The notes: a model not told the origin generated them from the sequence alone. A DNA stretch of 64,000 nucleotides from Leucobacter sp. wl10 (GCF_003569785.1 NZ_KZ983992.1:123080-187079), one strand, 5' to 3'; shown: positions 14,993 to 24,871, numbered from the stretch's first letter. Made by a program: numbers and translations.

Positions 14993-15942
14993 GGGAGTGG
15001 CGCGGTCCGGCCGCGGTGCTCGCCGCCGCGGTGCTCTGGGGCACCACCGGCACCGCGGCGACTCTCGCCCCGCAGGCGAGCCCGCTCGCGATCGGCGCCG
15101 CCGCGCTGGGGATCGGCGGATTGCTGCAGGGGGCGATCGCGGTGCGCGAGCTGCGCCGGGAGCGGCGCCTGCTGCGCGCCCGAGCGGGTCTCATCGCGCT
15201 CGGCGCCGCGGCCGTCGCGATCTACCCTCTCGCGTTCTACAGCTCCATGCGCCTCGCCGGCGTCGCCGTGGGCACGGTCGTGTCGCTCGCCTCGGCGCCA
15301 CTCGTCTCGGGGCTCGTCGAGCGCCTCGTCGACGGTCGGCGGCTCGGCGGGGTCTGGCTGATCGCCGCGGGGCTCGGGATCGCGGGAAGCGCCGCGCTGT
15401 GCCTGTCGAAGGCGGGCGCGGCGCCCGATGACGCCGCGGCGGCGGTGCTCGGGATCGGGCTCGGAGTGATCGCGGGGGCCGCCTACGCGCTGTACTCCTG
15501 GGTCGTGGCCCGCCTGCTGAACGGCGGTGTCGGGCGGGGTGCGGCGATGGGGTCAGTGTTCGGCTGCGGCGGCGCCCTGCTGATGCCCGTGCTGCTCGCG
15601 ACAGGCGGGCCGCTGCTCGCCTCGGCGTCGTCGTTCGGGGTCGCCGCGTACATGGCGCTCGTGCCGATGTTCGTCGGTTACCTGCTCTTCGGCTACGGCC
15701 TCACGCGGGTGCGCGCCAGCACGGCGACCACGCTCACGCTGAGCGAACCCGCGGTCGCGGCGGTGCTGGCGGTGCTGGTGGTGGGGGAGCGGCTGCCGCC
15801 CGCGGGGTGGATCGGTCTCGCGACCATCGGCGCCGCGCTCCTGGTGCTCGTGGCGCCCGCCCGGCCCGGCGCCGCCCGGCCCGGGGCCCGTCCCGCCCGG
15901 CGCCGCTTGGAGATGCGTGCTCGGCCGGCGGAGTCCGGCTGA
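14989..15942 (+). CDS. EamA/DMT-family transporter
   Basis: Drug/metabolite transporter of 317 aa with about ten hydrophobic helices in two EamA repeats. The first repeat starts AAAVLWGTTGTAATLAP, a classic EamA opening; the second ends with TLTLSEPAVAAVLAVLVVGERL, the equally typical SEP...GE motif. The C-terminus is a basic Pro/Arg tail after residue 290. GTG 14989 overlaps the tetR stop (GTGA). Such proteins usually export amino acids or small metabolites; with the linked TetR, inducible efflux is likely. Confidence 0.9.
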   Translation: MREWRGPAAVLAAAVLWGTTGTAATLAPQASPLAIGAAALGIGGLLQGAIAVRELRRERRLLRARAGLIALGAAAVAIYPLAFYSSMRLAGVAVGTVVSLASAPLVSGLVERLVDGRRLGGVWLIAAGLGIAGSAALCLSKAGAAPDDAAAAVLGIGLGVIAGAAYALYSWVVARLLNGGVGRGAAMGSVFGCGGALLMPVLLATGGPLLASASSFGVAAYMALVPMFVGYLLFGYGLTRVRASTATTLTLSEPAVAAVLAVLVVGERLPPAGWIGLATIGAALLVLVAPARPGAARPGARPARRRLEMRARPAESG

Positions 15943-15974
15943 GCGCGTTCGACGGAAGCGGGTGCTCCGACGAC

Positions 15975-16262
15975 TCAGCCGCCGGCGCCGCGATGGCGGG
16001 CGGCGAGTGCGACCAGGCGCTGCGACAGTTCGGCGAGCGCCTGCTCCGTGCTGGAGCCGGTCCGCTCGGCCCGCCCCACGGCGAGGCCGAGGAGGTAGGC
16101 CGACACCGGCGCGGCGGGTCTCGCGACGTCGTGGGCCACGTCGCGCGCCAGGTCGAGCACGGTGGAGGTGGCCGCGGTGTCGGGATCGAGGCCCAGCTCG
16201 GCCGATGCGGCGATCACCCAGTCGTCGAGGGCCGAGGGCGGCAGGTGGGCGGCTGCGTTCAT
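15975..16262 (-). CDS. DUF6457-type small protein next to mobA
   Basis: 95-aa protein: SALDDWVIAASAELGLDP, then a hydrophilic helix with DLARDVAHDVARPAAPVSAYLLGLAVGRA and a final helix of Gln/Leu/Arg. This pattern matches a small domain often fused to or next to molybdenum-cofactor guanylyltransferase in Actinobacteria. ATG 16262 has GGAGG 8 nt upstream. It follows moeA and mobA on the same strand with a 50-bp gap, so a role in cofactor maturation is inferred from context only. Confidence 0.75.
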   Translation of the reverse strand: MNAAAHLPPSALDDWVIAASAELGLDPDTAATSTVLDLARDVAHDVARPAAPVSAYLLGLAVGRAERTGSSTEQALAELSQRLVALAARHRGAGG

Positions 16263-16312
16263 GAGGGAATCCTCCCGGGTGGGGTGCCGGCGCGGGTCGG
16301 AGCGCTCCGTCT

Positions 16313-16972
16313 TCAGTCTAGGGTTTCGGACTCGGCCCTCGCGAGGTCGCCGGGGGTGTCGATGTCGGCCGAGATCCCGCCCCGCGCGGGGACCTCGAGC
16401 AGCCGGGCGCCGTCGAAGAGGCGCCGCAGCGGCGCGTCGGCGAGCTCGCCGCCCAGCGCCGCGACACCGCGCCGCAGCGCGCCCGCGGCGTAGACGCCCG
16501 CGAGCCACTGCAGGCGCCCCGACTCGTCGCGCAGCAGCGCGCCGTCCCAGACGTCGTCGGCGCCCGCGGTTGCCGACGGCCCGCGCGCGGGTGTGCCGGG
16601 GCGTGCGGGCGCGAGCCGTTGCAGCGCTCGCCGCAGGGCTGCGCAGACCGGCTCGGGGTGCACCAGGTCGCACGGCAGCAGCATCACCCACTCGGCGGTG
16701 ACGCTCGGCAGCGCCGCCGCGACCGCCGCCAGGGGGCCGCCGCCCGGCGGGTCCTCCCGCACCGGGACGCCGTGCGCACCGGCGGCGTGCTCGGGGCCCA
16801 CGACCACGACGCGCCGCGCCCCGGCCTTGCGCGCAGCCGCGGACACCCGGTCCACCAGCCGGACGCCCCGCAGCGCGATCGCGGCCTTGTCCACGCCGCC
16901 GAGCCGCCGGCCGGCCCCGCCCGCGAGCAGCACCGCGTCGAAGCCGGGGGCGTCGCCGGCCGCGGGAGTCAT
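16313..16972 (-). CDS. mobA: Molybdenum cofactor guanylyltransferase MobA
   Basis: 219-aa nucleotidyltransferase that would attach GMP to Mo-molybdopterin, giving the guanine dinucleotide form used by DMSO-reductase-family enzymes such as the FdhF-like protein at 27.4 kb. The N-terminal loop LAGGAGRRLGGVDKA (16-30) is the GTP-binding signature, and LLPCDL near 98-103 carries the metal-binding Asp. The body is otherwise short. ATG 16972 overlaps the moeA stop (ATGA), indicating translational coupling. Confidence 0.9.
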   Translation of the reverse strand: MTPAAGDAPGFDAVLLAGGAGRRLGGVDKAAIALRGVRLVDRVSAAARKAGARRVVVVGPEHAAGAHGVPVREDPPGGGPLAAVAAALPSVTAEWVMLLPCDLVHPEPVCAALRRALQRLAPARPGTPARGPSATAGADDVWDGALLRDESGRLQWLAGVYAAGALRRGVAALGGELADAPLRRLFDGARLLEVPARGGISADIDTPGDLARAESETLD

Positions 16973-18219
16973 CGGCCTCCTCCGTCGAGCAGCATCACGG
17001 GCACCGTCTCGCCGCGGCGCACATCGCCGCGATCCGGCCCCACGAGCGCGTAGCCGTCGGCCCCGCCGTGTCCGCCGACGGCGTGCGACACCCCGCCGGG
17101 ATCCACCGCCGGAGCGCAGCGCAGCGCGTCGCCCTCGTTCCAGAGCGCCACGGGCAGCACCTGCAGGCGGTCCGGCGCGCCGCGCCAGTCGGCCGCCGCG
17201 ATCGCCGGCGCGCACAGCCGGTGGATCTCGCGGCGCCCCTGCATGGCGAGCAGGGCGGGGCGGACGAAGAGTTCGAAGCTCACGGCGGCGCTCACCGGGT
17301 TGCCCGGCAGCGCGAACGCGAAGACCCCGTTCCGCAGCGGCCCGGCGCACTGCGGCCCGCCGGGTCGCACAGCGACGCGCACCGCGCGCACTCCGGGCTC
17401 GTCCTCAAGCGCGATGCGGGTGACGTCGCGCACCCCCGGGCCGATCCCGCCGGTCGTGATCACGGCGTCCGCGGTCCTCGCGCAGGCGCTCAGCAGCTCC
17501 GCGAGCTCCTCCGGACGGTCGGAGCTGCGCCGCACCGCCGCCGCCGCGATGCCCGCCTCGGCCAGCAGCCCGGAGATGAGCGCGGAGTTGGTCTCGGGGA
17601 TCTCGCCGCGCGCGAGGCGCGCGCCCGGGGCCCGCAGCTCGGCGCCGGTCGCGATCACGGCGACCCGGGGCACGGCGCTCACGGGCGCCTCGGCGACCCC
17701 GGCCGCGGCGAGCGCGGCGCGGCGCCGCGCCGTGAGCGGATCGCCCGCGCGGGCCACCACCGCGCCGGCGGCGATGTCCTCCCCGCGGCGGCGGATGTTG
17801 CGCCCCGCCGCAGCCGCCTCTGCGATCTCCACCCGCCGCCGAGCCCAACGCCCCTCGCCGGCCTCACCGCTCGTGCGCTCGACCGCCACGACCGCGTCGG
17901 CCGCCGCCGGCACCGGCGCGCCCGTCATGATGCGCACGGCCTCCCCGGGGGCGAGCGCGGGATCCTCGGCGCTGCCGGCCGTCACCTCGCCGATCACGCG
18001 CAGCGCGACCGGCCGGCCGGGGCTCGCAGAGGCCACGTCCGCGCTGCGCACGGCGTAGCCGTCCATCGCGGAGTTGTCCCAGAGCGGCAGCGAGTGCTGC
18101 GCGCGGATGTCGGCGGCGAGGGTGCGCCCCGCGGCCCCGCCCAGCGGCAACCGCTCCTCGGGCAGTCGCGGCACGCGCTCGAGGATCCAGCCGAGATGCT
18201 GCTCCGGGGTGATGGTCAT
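16969..18219 (-). CDS. moeA: Molybdopterin molybdenumtransferase MoeA (copy 1)
   Basis: Inserts molybdate into adenylylated molybdopterin. At 416 aa it has the MoeA domains in order: N-terminal LPLWDNSAMDGYAVRSAD (with the catalytic-loop Asp residues), an EDP/GEAVRIMTGAPVP segment, the MogA-like fold with VIATGAEL and TTGGIGPGVRD, and FALPGNPVSAAVSFELFVRP before the C-terminal beta domain. ATG 18219 matches the family start. It shares an operon with mobA and a DUF6457-type protein and is divergent from fdhD. A second moeA lies at 25129. Confidence 0.93.
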   Translation of the reverse strand: MTITPEQHLGWILERVPRLPEERLPLGGAAGRTLAADIRAQHSLPLWDNSAMDGYAVRSADVASASPGRPVALRVIGEVTAGSAEDPALAPGEAVRIMTGAPVPAAADAVVAVERTSGEAGEGRWARRRVEIAEAAAAGRNIRRRGEDIAAGAVVARAGDPLTARRRAALAAAGVAEAPVSAVPRVAVIATGAELRAPGARLARGEIPETNSALISGLLAEAGIAAAAVRRSSDRPEELAELLSACARTADAVITTGGIGPGVRDVTRIALEDEPGVRAVRVAVRPGGPQCAGPLRNGVFAFALPGNPVSAAVSFELFVRPALLAMQGRREIHRLCAPAIAAADWRGAPDRLQVLPVALWNEGDALRCAPAVDPGGVSHAVGGHGGADGYALVGPDRGDVRRGETVPVMLLDGGGR

Positions 18220-18258
18220 CGCTTGCTCCGGTGCACCCCTCCATGCTAGTCAAGAGGG

Positions 18259-19107
18259 GTGTCCCGCATCGCCAGCCGCCGCCGCGTCACCCGGATCACC
18301 GTGGGAGAGGGCCGCCGTCGCCGGGCGGACTACCTGACGGTCGAGGAGCCGCTCGAGATCCGGGTGCTCGGGCGCTCGCTCGCCGTCACCATGCGCACGC
18401 CCGGACACGACGTGGAGCTCGCTGCGGGCTTCCTCGTCTCCGAGGGGGTGATCCACCGGGGCGACCAGCTCGCGCGGGCCATCCACTGCGCGCCCGCGCC
18501 GGGCACGGCCGACGAGGGCAACACCTACAACGTGCTCGACGTGACGCTCGCGCCCGGCGTCGAGCCGCCCGATCCCAGCTTGGAGCGCAACTTCTTCACC
18601 ACCAGCTCGTGCGGGCTGTGCGGCAAGGCCAGCATCGAGGCCGTGCACACGGCGTCGCGGTTCACGGTCGACGAGGATCCGCTGACCATCGCGCCCGAGC
18701 TGCTGACCCGGTTCCCCGACGACCTCCGCGCCGCGCAGGCCGTCTTCGAGCGGACCGGCGGGCTGCACGCCGCGGCGCTCTTCGACGGAGCCGACGGAGA
18801 GATGCTCGTGCTGCGCGAGGACGTCGGGCGGCACAACGCCGTCGACAAGGTGGTGGGGTGGGCGCTCATGCACGACCGGCTTCCCGCGCGGGGCTGCGTG
18901 CTGATGGTGTCGGGGCGCGCCAGCTTCGAGCTGACGCAGAAGGCGCTCATGGCGGGGATCCCGATGCTCGCGGCCGTGTCCGCTCCGTCGTCGCTGGCCG
19001 CGGAACTCGCGACCGACACGGGCCTGACGCTCGTGGGCTTCCTGCGCGGCCCGTCCATGGTGGCGTACAGCCGCGCCGACCGAATTGCGGACGCAGAGCC
19101 CAGATAG
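18259..19107 (+). CDS. fdhD: Formate dehydrogenase sulfurtransferase FdhD
   Basis: 282-aa accessory protein that transfers sulfur from a cysteine desulfurase to the molybdenum cofactor of formate dehydrogenase, essential for its activity. The redox motif CGLC is at 118-121 in [28 protein letters not shown] (49-63) and [12 protein letters not shown] near 192-203 are also diagnostic. GTG 18259 follows GAGGGG and a TAGTCA box; no better start exists. Its presence implies that the FdhF-like enzyme at 27.4 kb is a cofactor-sulfurated enzyme. The regulator at 19139 starts 31 bp after its stop. Confidence 0.95.
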   Translation: MSRIASRRRVTRITVGEGRRRRADYLTVEEPLEIRVLGRSLAVTMRTPGHDVELAAGFLVSEGVIHRGDQLARAIHCAPAPGTADEGNTYNVLDVTLAPGVEPPDPSLERNFFTTSSCGLCGKASIEAVHTASRFTVDEDPLTIAPELLTRFPDDLRAAQAVFERTGGLHAAALFDGADGEMLVLREDVGRHNAVDKVVGWALMHDRLPARGCVLMVSGRASFELTQKALMAGIPMLAAVSAPSSLAAELATDTGLTLVGFLRGPSMVAYSRADRIADAEPR

Positions 19108-19125
19108 TAGACGCATCGTCGGTGA

Positions 19126-19131
19126 TACAGT
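19126..19131 (+). promoter_or_regulatory. -10 box (TACAGT) of the molbindin regulator/modABC transcript
   Basis: TACAGT ends 7 nt before GTG 19139, again a leaderless arrangement. The short dyad ATAC...GTAT (19125-19138) overlaps it and might be where the product represses itself. Confidence 0.45.
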
Positions 19132-19138
19132 CTCGTAT

Positions 19139-19552
19139 GTGACGCATTTCAGGATCCGCGAGGCCGCGAGCCTGCTGGGTGTGAGCGACGACACCGTGCG
19201 CAGGTGGGCGGCCGAGGGGCTGCTCGAGTCCGGCGTCGACGACGCCGGCGTGCGGACGGTGTCCGGGCGCTCGCTCGCCGAGCGGGTGCAGCGGCTCGCG
19301 CCCGACGCCGGCGGGGATCCGTCCGTCGTGAGCAGCGCGCGCAACCGCTTCGTCGGCATCGTGACCCGCGTCGAGGTCGAGGGGCTGGTGGCCGTGGTCG
19401 AGCTGCAGTGCGGGCCGAATCGCGTCGTCTCGCTCATGACCGCCGAGGCGGCCCGCGAGCTGGCGCTGGAGGTCGGCTCGCGCGCGGCCGCCTCGGTCAA
19501 GGCCACGCAGGTCGTCGTGGAAGCCGCGCGCCGGGAATCGAGGGGGTCGTGA
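19139..19552 (+). CDS. HTH-TOBE (molbindin-type) molybdate-responsive regulator
   Basis: 137 aa combining a short MerR/excisionase-type helix-turn-helix (FRIREAASLLGVSDDTVRRW, 4-23) with a single Mop/TOBE domain: SARNRFVGIV at 66-75 and EVGSRAAASVKATQVVV at 111-127, the oxyanion-binding strands. It lacks the long ModE architecture. Because it heads a run of 4-bp overlapping genes, modA-modB-modC, it probably shuts off molybdate uptake when Mo is plentiful. GTG 19139 is the only reasonable start. The stop overlaps modA by GTGA. Confidence 0.88.
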   Translation: MTHFRIREAASLLGVSDDTVRRWAAEGLLESGVDDAGVRTVSGRSLAERVQRLAPDAGGDPSVVSSARNRFVGIVTRVEVEGLVAVVELQCGPNRVVSLMTAEAARELALEVGSRAAASVKATQVVVEAARRESRGS

Positions 19553-20391
19553 ATCGCTCCTCGGCACCGGCTCGAAGGAGGACCGGCCGCGCCCTGGCCG
19601 GTGCCGGCGTCGCCGTCGGCCTCGCGACCGCGCTGCTCGGCTGCGCCTCGGGGGCGGGCGGGCGCCCCGGGGGCGCGGCGGGATCCGAGGAGGCGCTGAG
19701 CGGCGAGCTCACCGTCTTCGCCGCGGCGTCGCTCCAGGCGGCCTTCGACGAGCTGGCCGCCGAGTTCGCGAGTGAGAACCCCGGCGTCGCCTTCGCGCCC
19801 TCCGTCTACGACGGCTCGTCGGTGCTCGTGACCCAGCTCGAGGGCGGGGCGCGCGCCGACGTCTTCGCGTCGGCGGACGAGGCGAACATGGAGAAGGCGG
19901 ACGAGGCGGACCTGCTCGCCGGGCCGGCGCAGACGTTCGCGACCAACGAGCTCGTCATCGCGGTCGCCCCGGGCAACCCGCTCGGCATCGAGTCGCTGGC
20001 CGACCTGGCCGCGCCCACGGCGAGCGGGGAACCCCCGATCACGGTGATGTGCGCAGCCGAAGTGCCCTGCGGCGGCGCGGCGCGCACGCTGCTCGATCTG
20101 AACGGCGTCGCGCTCGCTCCCGCGAGCGAGGAGCAGAACGTGAGCGCGACGCTCGCGAAGGTGGTGGCGGGCGAGGCCGACGCGGGGCTCGTCTACCGCA
20201 CCGATGTGCGGGGAGCGGACGGCGAGGTCGACGGCGTCGACATCGAGGGCGCCGCCGAGAACCCGAACGCGTACCCGATCGCGGTGCTGCGGGAGTCGGC
20301 CTCGCCCGAGGCCGCGCGCGCCTTCGTCGAGTTCGTGCGCTCCGAACGCGGGCGGGAGCTCCTCGCGGGGTACGGCTTCGGAGCGCCGTGA
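19549..20391 (+). CDS. modA: Molybdate ABC transporter substrate-binding lipoprotein ModA
   Basis: 280 aa. The signal sequence ends in LLGCAS, a lipobox with Cys32 as the lipidated residue, so it sits on the outer face of the membrane. The mature protein has the ModA signatures LTVFAAASLQAAFDELAAEF, a central AGEADAGLVYRTDV, and a C-terminal AFVEFVRSERGRELLAGYGF. The first Ser of the AAASLQ segment is where molybdate oxygen is bound in homologues. GTG 19549 overlaps the regulator stop by 4 bp and the stop overlaps modB by 4 bp. Confidence 0.95.
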   Translation: MNRSSAPARRRTGRALAGAGVAVGLATALLGCASGAGGRPGGAAGSEEALSGELTVFAAASLQAAFDELAAEFASENPGVAFAPSVYDGSSVLVTQLEGGARADVFASADEANMEKADEADLLAGPAQTFATNELVIAVAPGNPLGIESLADLAAPTASGEPPITVMCAAEVPCGGAARTLLDLNGVALAPASEEQNVSATLAKVVAGEADAGLVYRTDVRGADGEVDGVDIEGAAENPNAYPIAVLRESASPEAARAFVEFVRSERGRELLAGYGFGAP

Positions 20392-21209
20392 CCGCGGTCG
20401 CGGATCAGGCGCCGGCCCCGCAGCGCGCGCGGGGCTCGGCGGCGCTGTGGGTTCCGGCGGGGGTCGCCGTGCTGTTCCTGCTGCTGCCGCTCATCGCCCT
20501 GCTGATCCGCATCGAGTGGCCGAGGGTCCCCGAGATCCTGGTCTCCCGGGCCGCGCTCGATGCACTCGCGCTCTCGCTGCTCACGGCGGGTGCCGCGACC
20601 GTTCTCTGCGTGCTGCTCGGCGTGCCGCTCGCGGTGCAGCTGGCCTCGATGCGGGGCTGGCCCGCGACCCTGCTGCGCGGCGTCGTCATGATGCCGCTCG
20701 TACTGCCGCCGCTCGTCGGCGGCATGGCGCTGCTCATGCTGCTGGGGCGCGGCGGCCTGCTGGGCGAGGCGCTGCTCTCCGCGGGCGTGCGCATCCCGTT
20801 CACCACGCCGGCCGTGGTGCTGGCGCAGGTGTTCGTGGCGCTGCCGTTCCTGGTGATCTCGGTCGAGGGAGCGCTGCGCAGCGCCGATCCGGATCTCCCG
20901 GGGGTCGCCGAGGGCCTCGGCGCGCGACCGCTGACGGTGCTGCGCCGGATCACGCTGCCGCTCGTGGCACCGGCGCTCATCTCGGGGGCGATCCTGAGCT
21001 TCACGCGCGCGCTCGGCGAATTCGGGGCGACGGCGATGTTCGCGGGCAACGCGCCGGGGAGGACGCAGACCATCCCGCTGGCCATCTACACGGCGTTCAA
21101 CGGAGCGGGAGTGGGGCAGGACACCGCCCTGGCGCTCGCGCTGCTGCTGATCTGCATCGCCTTCGCCACGCTGCTGCTGCGTCTGCCGGGCGCGGAGGTG
21201 CGCGCGTGA
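20388..21209 (+). CDS. modB: Molybdate ABC transporter permease ModB
   Basis: 273-aa inner-membrane protein with about five or six transmembrane segments. The cytoplasmic EAA loop that docks with ModC is visible as EGLGARPLTVLRRITLPL near residues 185-202, followed by the typical ALGEFGATAMFAGN. GTG 20388 and the stop both overlap neighbours by 4 bp. Confidence 0.95.
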   Translation: MTAVADQAPAPQRARGSAALWVPAGVAVLFLLLPLIALLIRIEWPRVPEILVSRAALDALALSLLTAGAATVLCVLLGVPLAVQLASMRGWPATLLRGVVMMPLVLPPLVGGMALLMLLGRGGLLGEALLSAGVRIPFTTPAVVLAQVFVALPFLVISVEGALRSADPDLPGVAEGLGARPLTVLRRITLPLVAPALISGAILSFTRALGEFGATAMFAGNAPGRTQTIPLAIYTAFNGAGVGQDTALALALLLICIAFATLLLRLPGAEVRA

Positions 21210-22165
21210 GCGGGGCGACGGCCGGGGAGGGGGCGCGGGGCGGGCTCTCGTTCGACGCCGAGGTGCGGCGGGGCGGCTTCGTGCTGCGCGTCGCGTTCGA
21301 GACGGCGGCGGGCGAGACGCTGGGCATCGTCGGGCCCAACGGCGCGGGCAAGTCGACGCTGCTCGGCGCCGTCGCGGGGGCGCTGCCGATCGCGGCGGGC
21401 CGCATCGCCGTCGGCGGCCGGGTGCTCGCCGCGCAGCCGGGCGGTGAGCGCGGCGGTCGCGCGCGGTCGCTCCCGCGCTCCGAGCGCAGGATCGGCCACC
21501 TCGATCAGAAGCCCCGGCTGTTCCCGCACCTCGACGCCGCCGAGAACATCGCCTTCGGCCTGCGCGCCCGGGGCGCGAGGAGGCGCGAGGCGCGCGGGAT
21601 CGCCGCGGAGTGGCTCGCGCGCGTCGGGCTGCCGGGGCGCGAGCGCGACCGGCCCTCCGCGTTCTCGGGCGGGCAGCAGCAGCGCATCGCGCTCGCTCGC
21701 GCCCTCGCCGGCGACCCCGATCTGGTGCTCCTGGACGAGCCGTTCGCCGCGCTCGACGTATCGAGCGCGAGCGCCCTCCGCGACCTCGTGCGGGGGGAAC
21801 TCGGGCGCCTCGGGGTGCCCGCCCTCATGGTGACGCACGACCCGGCCGATCTCGCGGCGGTGGCCGATCGGGTGCTGGTGCTGGAGCATGGACGGGCGAC
21901 CCAGGAGGGGCCTGTCGACGAGGTGCTCGACGAGCCCGCGGCCGCCTTCGCGACGCGGCTGTTCGGGCGGCTGCTGTTCCGCGCCGTCTCGACGCAGCGG
22001 GGCACCGTGCTGACGAGCGAGGTCCCGCTCGCCGAGTGGTGCGGCGTCGCCGATCTGCCGCCCGGCGGCGAGGCGATCGTCTCGATCGATCCGGCCGCCG
22101 TGCGGGTGAGACCGGCGGATCCGGGATCCGCGGCCGCGTCGGAGCACCCCGGAGTACCCTCGTAG
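21206..22165 (+). CDS. modC: Molybdate ABC transporter ATP-binding protein ModC
   Basis: 319 aa with Walker [10 protein letters not shown] at 43-51, Q-loop [11 protein letters not shown], signature [15 protein letters not shown] near 153-167 and Walker B LVLLDEPF, then the switch His in TH after LMV. The C-terminal 80 residues (LLFRAVSTQ...VSIDP) look like a reduced Mop/TOBE domain. It closes the regulator-modABC chain; moaA starts only 2 bp after its stop, so uptake and cofactor synthesis share one transcript. Confidence 0.94.
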   Translation: MSGATAGEGARGGLSFDAEVRRGGFVLRVAFETAAGETLGIVGPNGAGKSTLLGAVAGALPIAAGRIAVGGRVLAAQPGGERGGRARSLPRSERRIGHLDQKPRLFPHLDAAENIAFGLRARGARRREARGIAAEWLARVGLPGRERDRPSAFSGGQQQRIALARALAGDPDLVLLDEPFAALDVSSASALRDLVRGELGRLGVPALMVTHDPADLAAVADRVLVLEHGRATQEGPVDEVLDEPAAAFATRLFGRLLFRAVSTQRGTVLTSEVPLAEWCGVADLPPGGEAIVSIDPAAVRVRPADPGSAAASEHPGVPS

Positions 22166-22167
22166 AC

Positions 22168-23226
22168 GTGCGCCAGCTCCCGTCGACAGGATTGCCGGAT
22201 CGCCGCGGCCGCGAGCTGCGGGATCTGCGCATCTCGGTGACCGATCGCTGCAACTTCCGCTGCGTGTACTGCATGCCGAAGGAGATCTTCGGCCGCGACT
22301 ACGCGTTCTTCGAGCGGGACGAGCTGTTGAGCTTCGACGAGATCGTGCGGCTGGCCCGCGTCGCGTCGGGTCTCGGCGTGCGCAAGCTGCGCCTCACGGG
22401 CGGGGAGCCGCTGCTGCGCCGCGGCATCGAGGAGCTGATCTCCGAGCTGGCCGCCCTGCGCACGCCGGCGGGCGATCCGCTCGATCTCGCGCTCACCACG
22501 AACGGCTCCGCGCTGCCGGTCAAGGCCGCGGCGCTCAAGGCGGCCGGGCTGCGCCGGGTCACGGTGTCGCTCGACTCGCTCGACGACGACCGCTTCCAGG
22601 CCATCAACGACGTGCGCTTCCCGGTGTCCCGGGTGCTCGACGGCATCGCGGCCGCCGCGGAGGCGGGGCTCGGGCCGGTCAAGATCAACACCGTGCTCAA
22701 GCGCGGCGCGAACGACGACGAGATCCTCGCCCTCGCCGAGCACTTCCGGGGCACGGGGCACGCGCTGCGGTTCATCGAGTACATGGATGTCGGCGCCACG
22801 AACGGCTGGGTGCTCGACGAGGTGGTGCCGTCGGCCGAGGTCGTGCGCCGCATCGCCGCCGTGCACCCGCTGGAGCCGCTCGAGCCGAGCGCGCCGGGGG
22901 AGACCGCGCGCCGCTGGCGCTACCGCGACGGAGCGGGCGAGATCGGCGTCATCTCGAGCGTGACCGAGGCGTTCTGCGGGTCGTGCACGCGGGCCAGGGT
23001 CTCCGCTGACGGACGCCTCTACACCTGCCTCTTCGCGAGCGAGGGCCACGACCTCCGCGCTCTGCTGCGCGGGGGAGCGGGCGACGAGGAGCTCGCGGAT
23101 GCGCTCGCCGGCGTCTGGAGGGAGCGGGACGACCGCTACTCGGAGCTGCGGTCGGCGGAGCGCTCCGAGATCCGGCCGCTCGGCACGCCCCGGCGCCGCA
23201 TCGAGATGTCGTACATCGGCGGGTAG
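22168..23226 (+). CDS. moaA: GTP 3',8-cyclase MoaA
   Basis: 352-aa radical-SAM enzyme that, with MoaC, converts GTP to cyclic pyranopterin monophosphate. The N-terminal cluster is C28-x3-C32-x2-C35 in [13 protein letters not shown]. The C-terminal [4Fe-4S] cluster is C270-x2-C273-x13-C287 in [19 protein letters not shown]. The essential C-terminal Gly-Gly is present (YIGG). GTG 22168 gives the normal N-terminus. It is convergent with moaE, 11 bp away. Confidence 0.97.
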   Translation: MRQLPSTGLPDRRGRELRDLRISVTDRCNFRCVYCMPKEIFGRDYAFFERDELLSFDEIVRLARVASGLGVRKLRLTGGEPLLRRGIEELISELAALRTPAGDPLDLALTTNGSALPVKAAALKAAGLRRVTVSLDSLDDDRFQAINDVRFPVSRVLDGIAAAAEAGLGPVKINTVLKRGANDDEILALAEHFRGTGHALRFIEYMDVGATNGWVLDEVVPSAEVVRRIAAVHPLEPLEPSAPGETARRWRYRDGAGEIGVISSVTEAFCGSCTRARVSADGRLYTCLFASEGHDLRALLRGGAGDEELADALAGVWRERDDRYSELRSAERSEIRPLGTPRRRIEMSYIGG

Positions 23227-23237
23227 GGCGCGACGTC

Positions 23238-23663
23238 CTACAGGCCCACCCACTCCGAGACGCCGTCGGCGAAGTGCTGCCGCTTCCAGATGGGCACCTC
23301 GCGCTTGATCCGGGCGACGAGCCGCTCGAGCGCGGCGAACGCCTCCGCCCGGTGCGCCGACGCCGCAGCCGCGACGAGAGCCGCGTCGCCGATCCGCAGC
23401 GCGCCCACGCGGTGCGCGGCTGCGAGCCGCACGCCCTCGCGCGCCTCGGACTCCAGGCAGGCGCGCAGAAAACGCTCGGCATCCGGGTGCGCGCGGTAGT
23501 CGAGCGCCGCGACGCCGCGCCCGCCGTCGTGGTCGCGTACGACCCCGAAGAACACCAGCACGGCGCCGCAGCCGTCGTCGCCGACCGCGGCGCGAACGGC
23601 CGCCTCGTCGATCGGGGCCTCGGAGACGCGCGCGTAGGGCTCGGTTGCGCGGGGCTCGGGCAT
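23238..23663 (-). CDS. moaE: Molybdopterin synthase catalytic subunit MoaE
   Basis: 141 aa. With thiocarboxylated MoaD it adds two sulfurs to precursor Z. The active-site lysines appear as Lys120 and Lys127 in [15 protein letters not shown], followed by the conserved end [25 protein letters not shown] and LDYRAHP are also typical. It ends 3 bp from the start side of the MoeB-type gene's stop, i.e. it follows that gene on the minus strand as a two-gene unit. Confidence 0.95.
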   Translation of the reverse strand: MPEPRATEPYARVSEAPIDEAAVRAAVGDDGCGAVLVFFGVVRDHDGGRGVAALDYRAHPDAERFLRACLESEAREGVRLAAAHRVGALRIGDAALVAAAASAHRAEAFAALERLVARIKREVPIWKRQHFADGVSEWVGL

Positions 23664-23666
23664 GGC

Positions 23667-24827
23667 TCAGGCGCTCCTCTCGGTCAGCTCGGGCGCGATC
23701 GCGGCGAAGCCGCGGATCCCGCCGCGCAGGAAGCGCGCCTCGGCGCCGTCCCGGTCCCGCAGCAGGCGGGCCGCGCGCATCGAGCGCGGGTCGCGCTCGC
23801 AGTAGACCAGCACGGGGCCGTCGAAGCGCGACCCTCGGTCCTCCAGCTCGCGCAGGGGAAGCGAGCGGGATCCCGCGATCCGCAGCCGCTCCCGCTCCTC
23901 GGGTGTGCGCACATCGAGCAGCACCGGCGCCTCGCCGGAGCGCAGCAGCGCGGCGAGCTCCTCGGCGGTGACGAACGGAGGGGCGCCCGGCTCCCGCCCC
24001 GCACCGCCGCAGAACGCCTCGTAGTCGATGAGCCCGGCGACGGGCTCTCGCTCGGGGTCCCGGCTGTACGCCAGCTCGCGCGTGCGCGCGGCGAGCGCGT
24101 CGTAGAGCAGCACTCGGCCGACGAGCGGCTCGCCGAGGCCCGTGATGAGCTTCATCGCCTCGGTCGCGAGCAGCGAGCCGACGGTGCCGCAGAGGCCGGG
24201 CAGCACGCCCCCGGTGCCGCAGTCGAGCACGTCCTCGGGCGCGGGCGGCGCGGGGAAGAGGTCGCGGTAGCCCGGACCGTGCCGGCGCCACGCCACGCCC
24301 AGCTGCCCGTGGTACTGCAGGATCGCGCCCCACACGAGGGGCATGTCGAGCATCTCGGCGGCGTCGTTCGCGAGGTACCTGGTGGGAAAGTTGTCGCTGC
24401 CGTCGATCACGAGGTCGTAGCGCCCGAAGAGCTCGAGCGCGTTCTCCGCGGTGAGGCGCCGGCGGTGCGGCTCGATCGCGACGCCCGGGTTGATCGACCG
24501 CGCGGTCTCGGCGAGCGACTCCGCCTTGGCGCGGCCGATGTCGGCGGTGCCGTGCGCGACCTGGCGGTGCAGGTTCGACAGCTCGACCTCGTCGTCGTCG
24601 ACGATGCCGATCGCGCCGACGCCAGCGCCCGCGAGGTACGGCACGCACGCGCTGCCCAGGCCCCCGGCCCCGATCACGAGCACCCGGGCGGCCCGCAGCC
24701 GGCGCTGCGCCGTCTCGCCGAAGCCCGGCAGCAGCATCTGCCGGTGCGCGCGGGCGGCCTCTTCGGCGCCGAGCGCCTCCGCCGGCTCGACCAGCGGGAT
24801 CCCGTGCCACGCGTTCCCTCCCGACAT
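23667..24827 (-). CDS. moeB: MoeB/MoeZ-type adenylyltransferase-sulfurtransferase with rhodanese domain
   Basis: 386 aa. The E1-like ThiF domain (about 25-270) activates the C-terminal Gly-Gly of MoaD with ATP (GAGGLGS at 53-59, [29 protein letters not shown]). The rhodanese domain (about 285-386) has Cys343 in [11 protein letters not shown], so it could supply the sulfur and form the thiocarboxylate. The paired zinc CxxC motifs of classical MoeB are not obvious. A 44-bp gap separates its start from the divergent moaD. Confidence 0.9.
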   Translation of the reverse strand: MSGGNAWHGIPLVEPAEALGAEEAARAHRQMLLPGFGETAQRRLRAARVLVIGAGGLGSACVPYLAGAGVGAIGIVDDDEVELSNLHRQVAHGTADIGRAKAESLAETARSINPGVAIEPHRRRLTAENALELFGRYDLVIDGSDNFPTRYLANDAAEMLDMPLVWGAILQYHGQLGVAWRRHGPGYRDLFPAPPAPEDVLDCGTGGVLPGLCGTVGSLLATEAMKLITGLGEPLVGRVLLYDALAARTRELAYSRDPEREPVAGLIDYEAFCGGAGREPGAPPFVTAEELAALLRSGEAPVLLDVRTPEERERLRIAGSRSLPLRELEDRGSRFDGPVLVYCERDPRSMRAARLLRDRDGAEARFLRGGIRGFAAIAPELTERSA

Positions 24828-24871
24828 GGCATCCAGTCTAGGGCTCCGGGAGATGGCCTACGATGGGGGCC

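Noticed and set aside
21505..24810. 1101-codon minus-strand frame across modC, moaA, moaE and moeB
   Set aside because: It reads antisense to clear molybdenum genes over much of its length, and in another frame of moaE/moeB; composition is non-protein-like.
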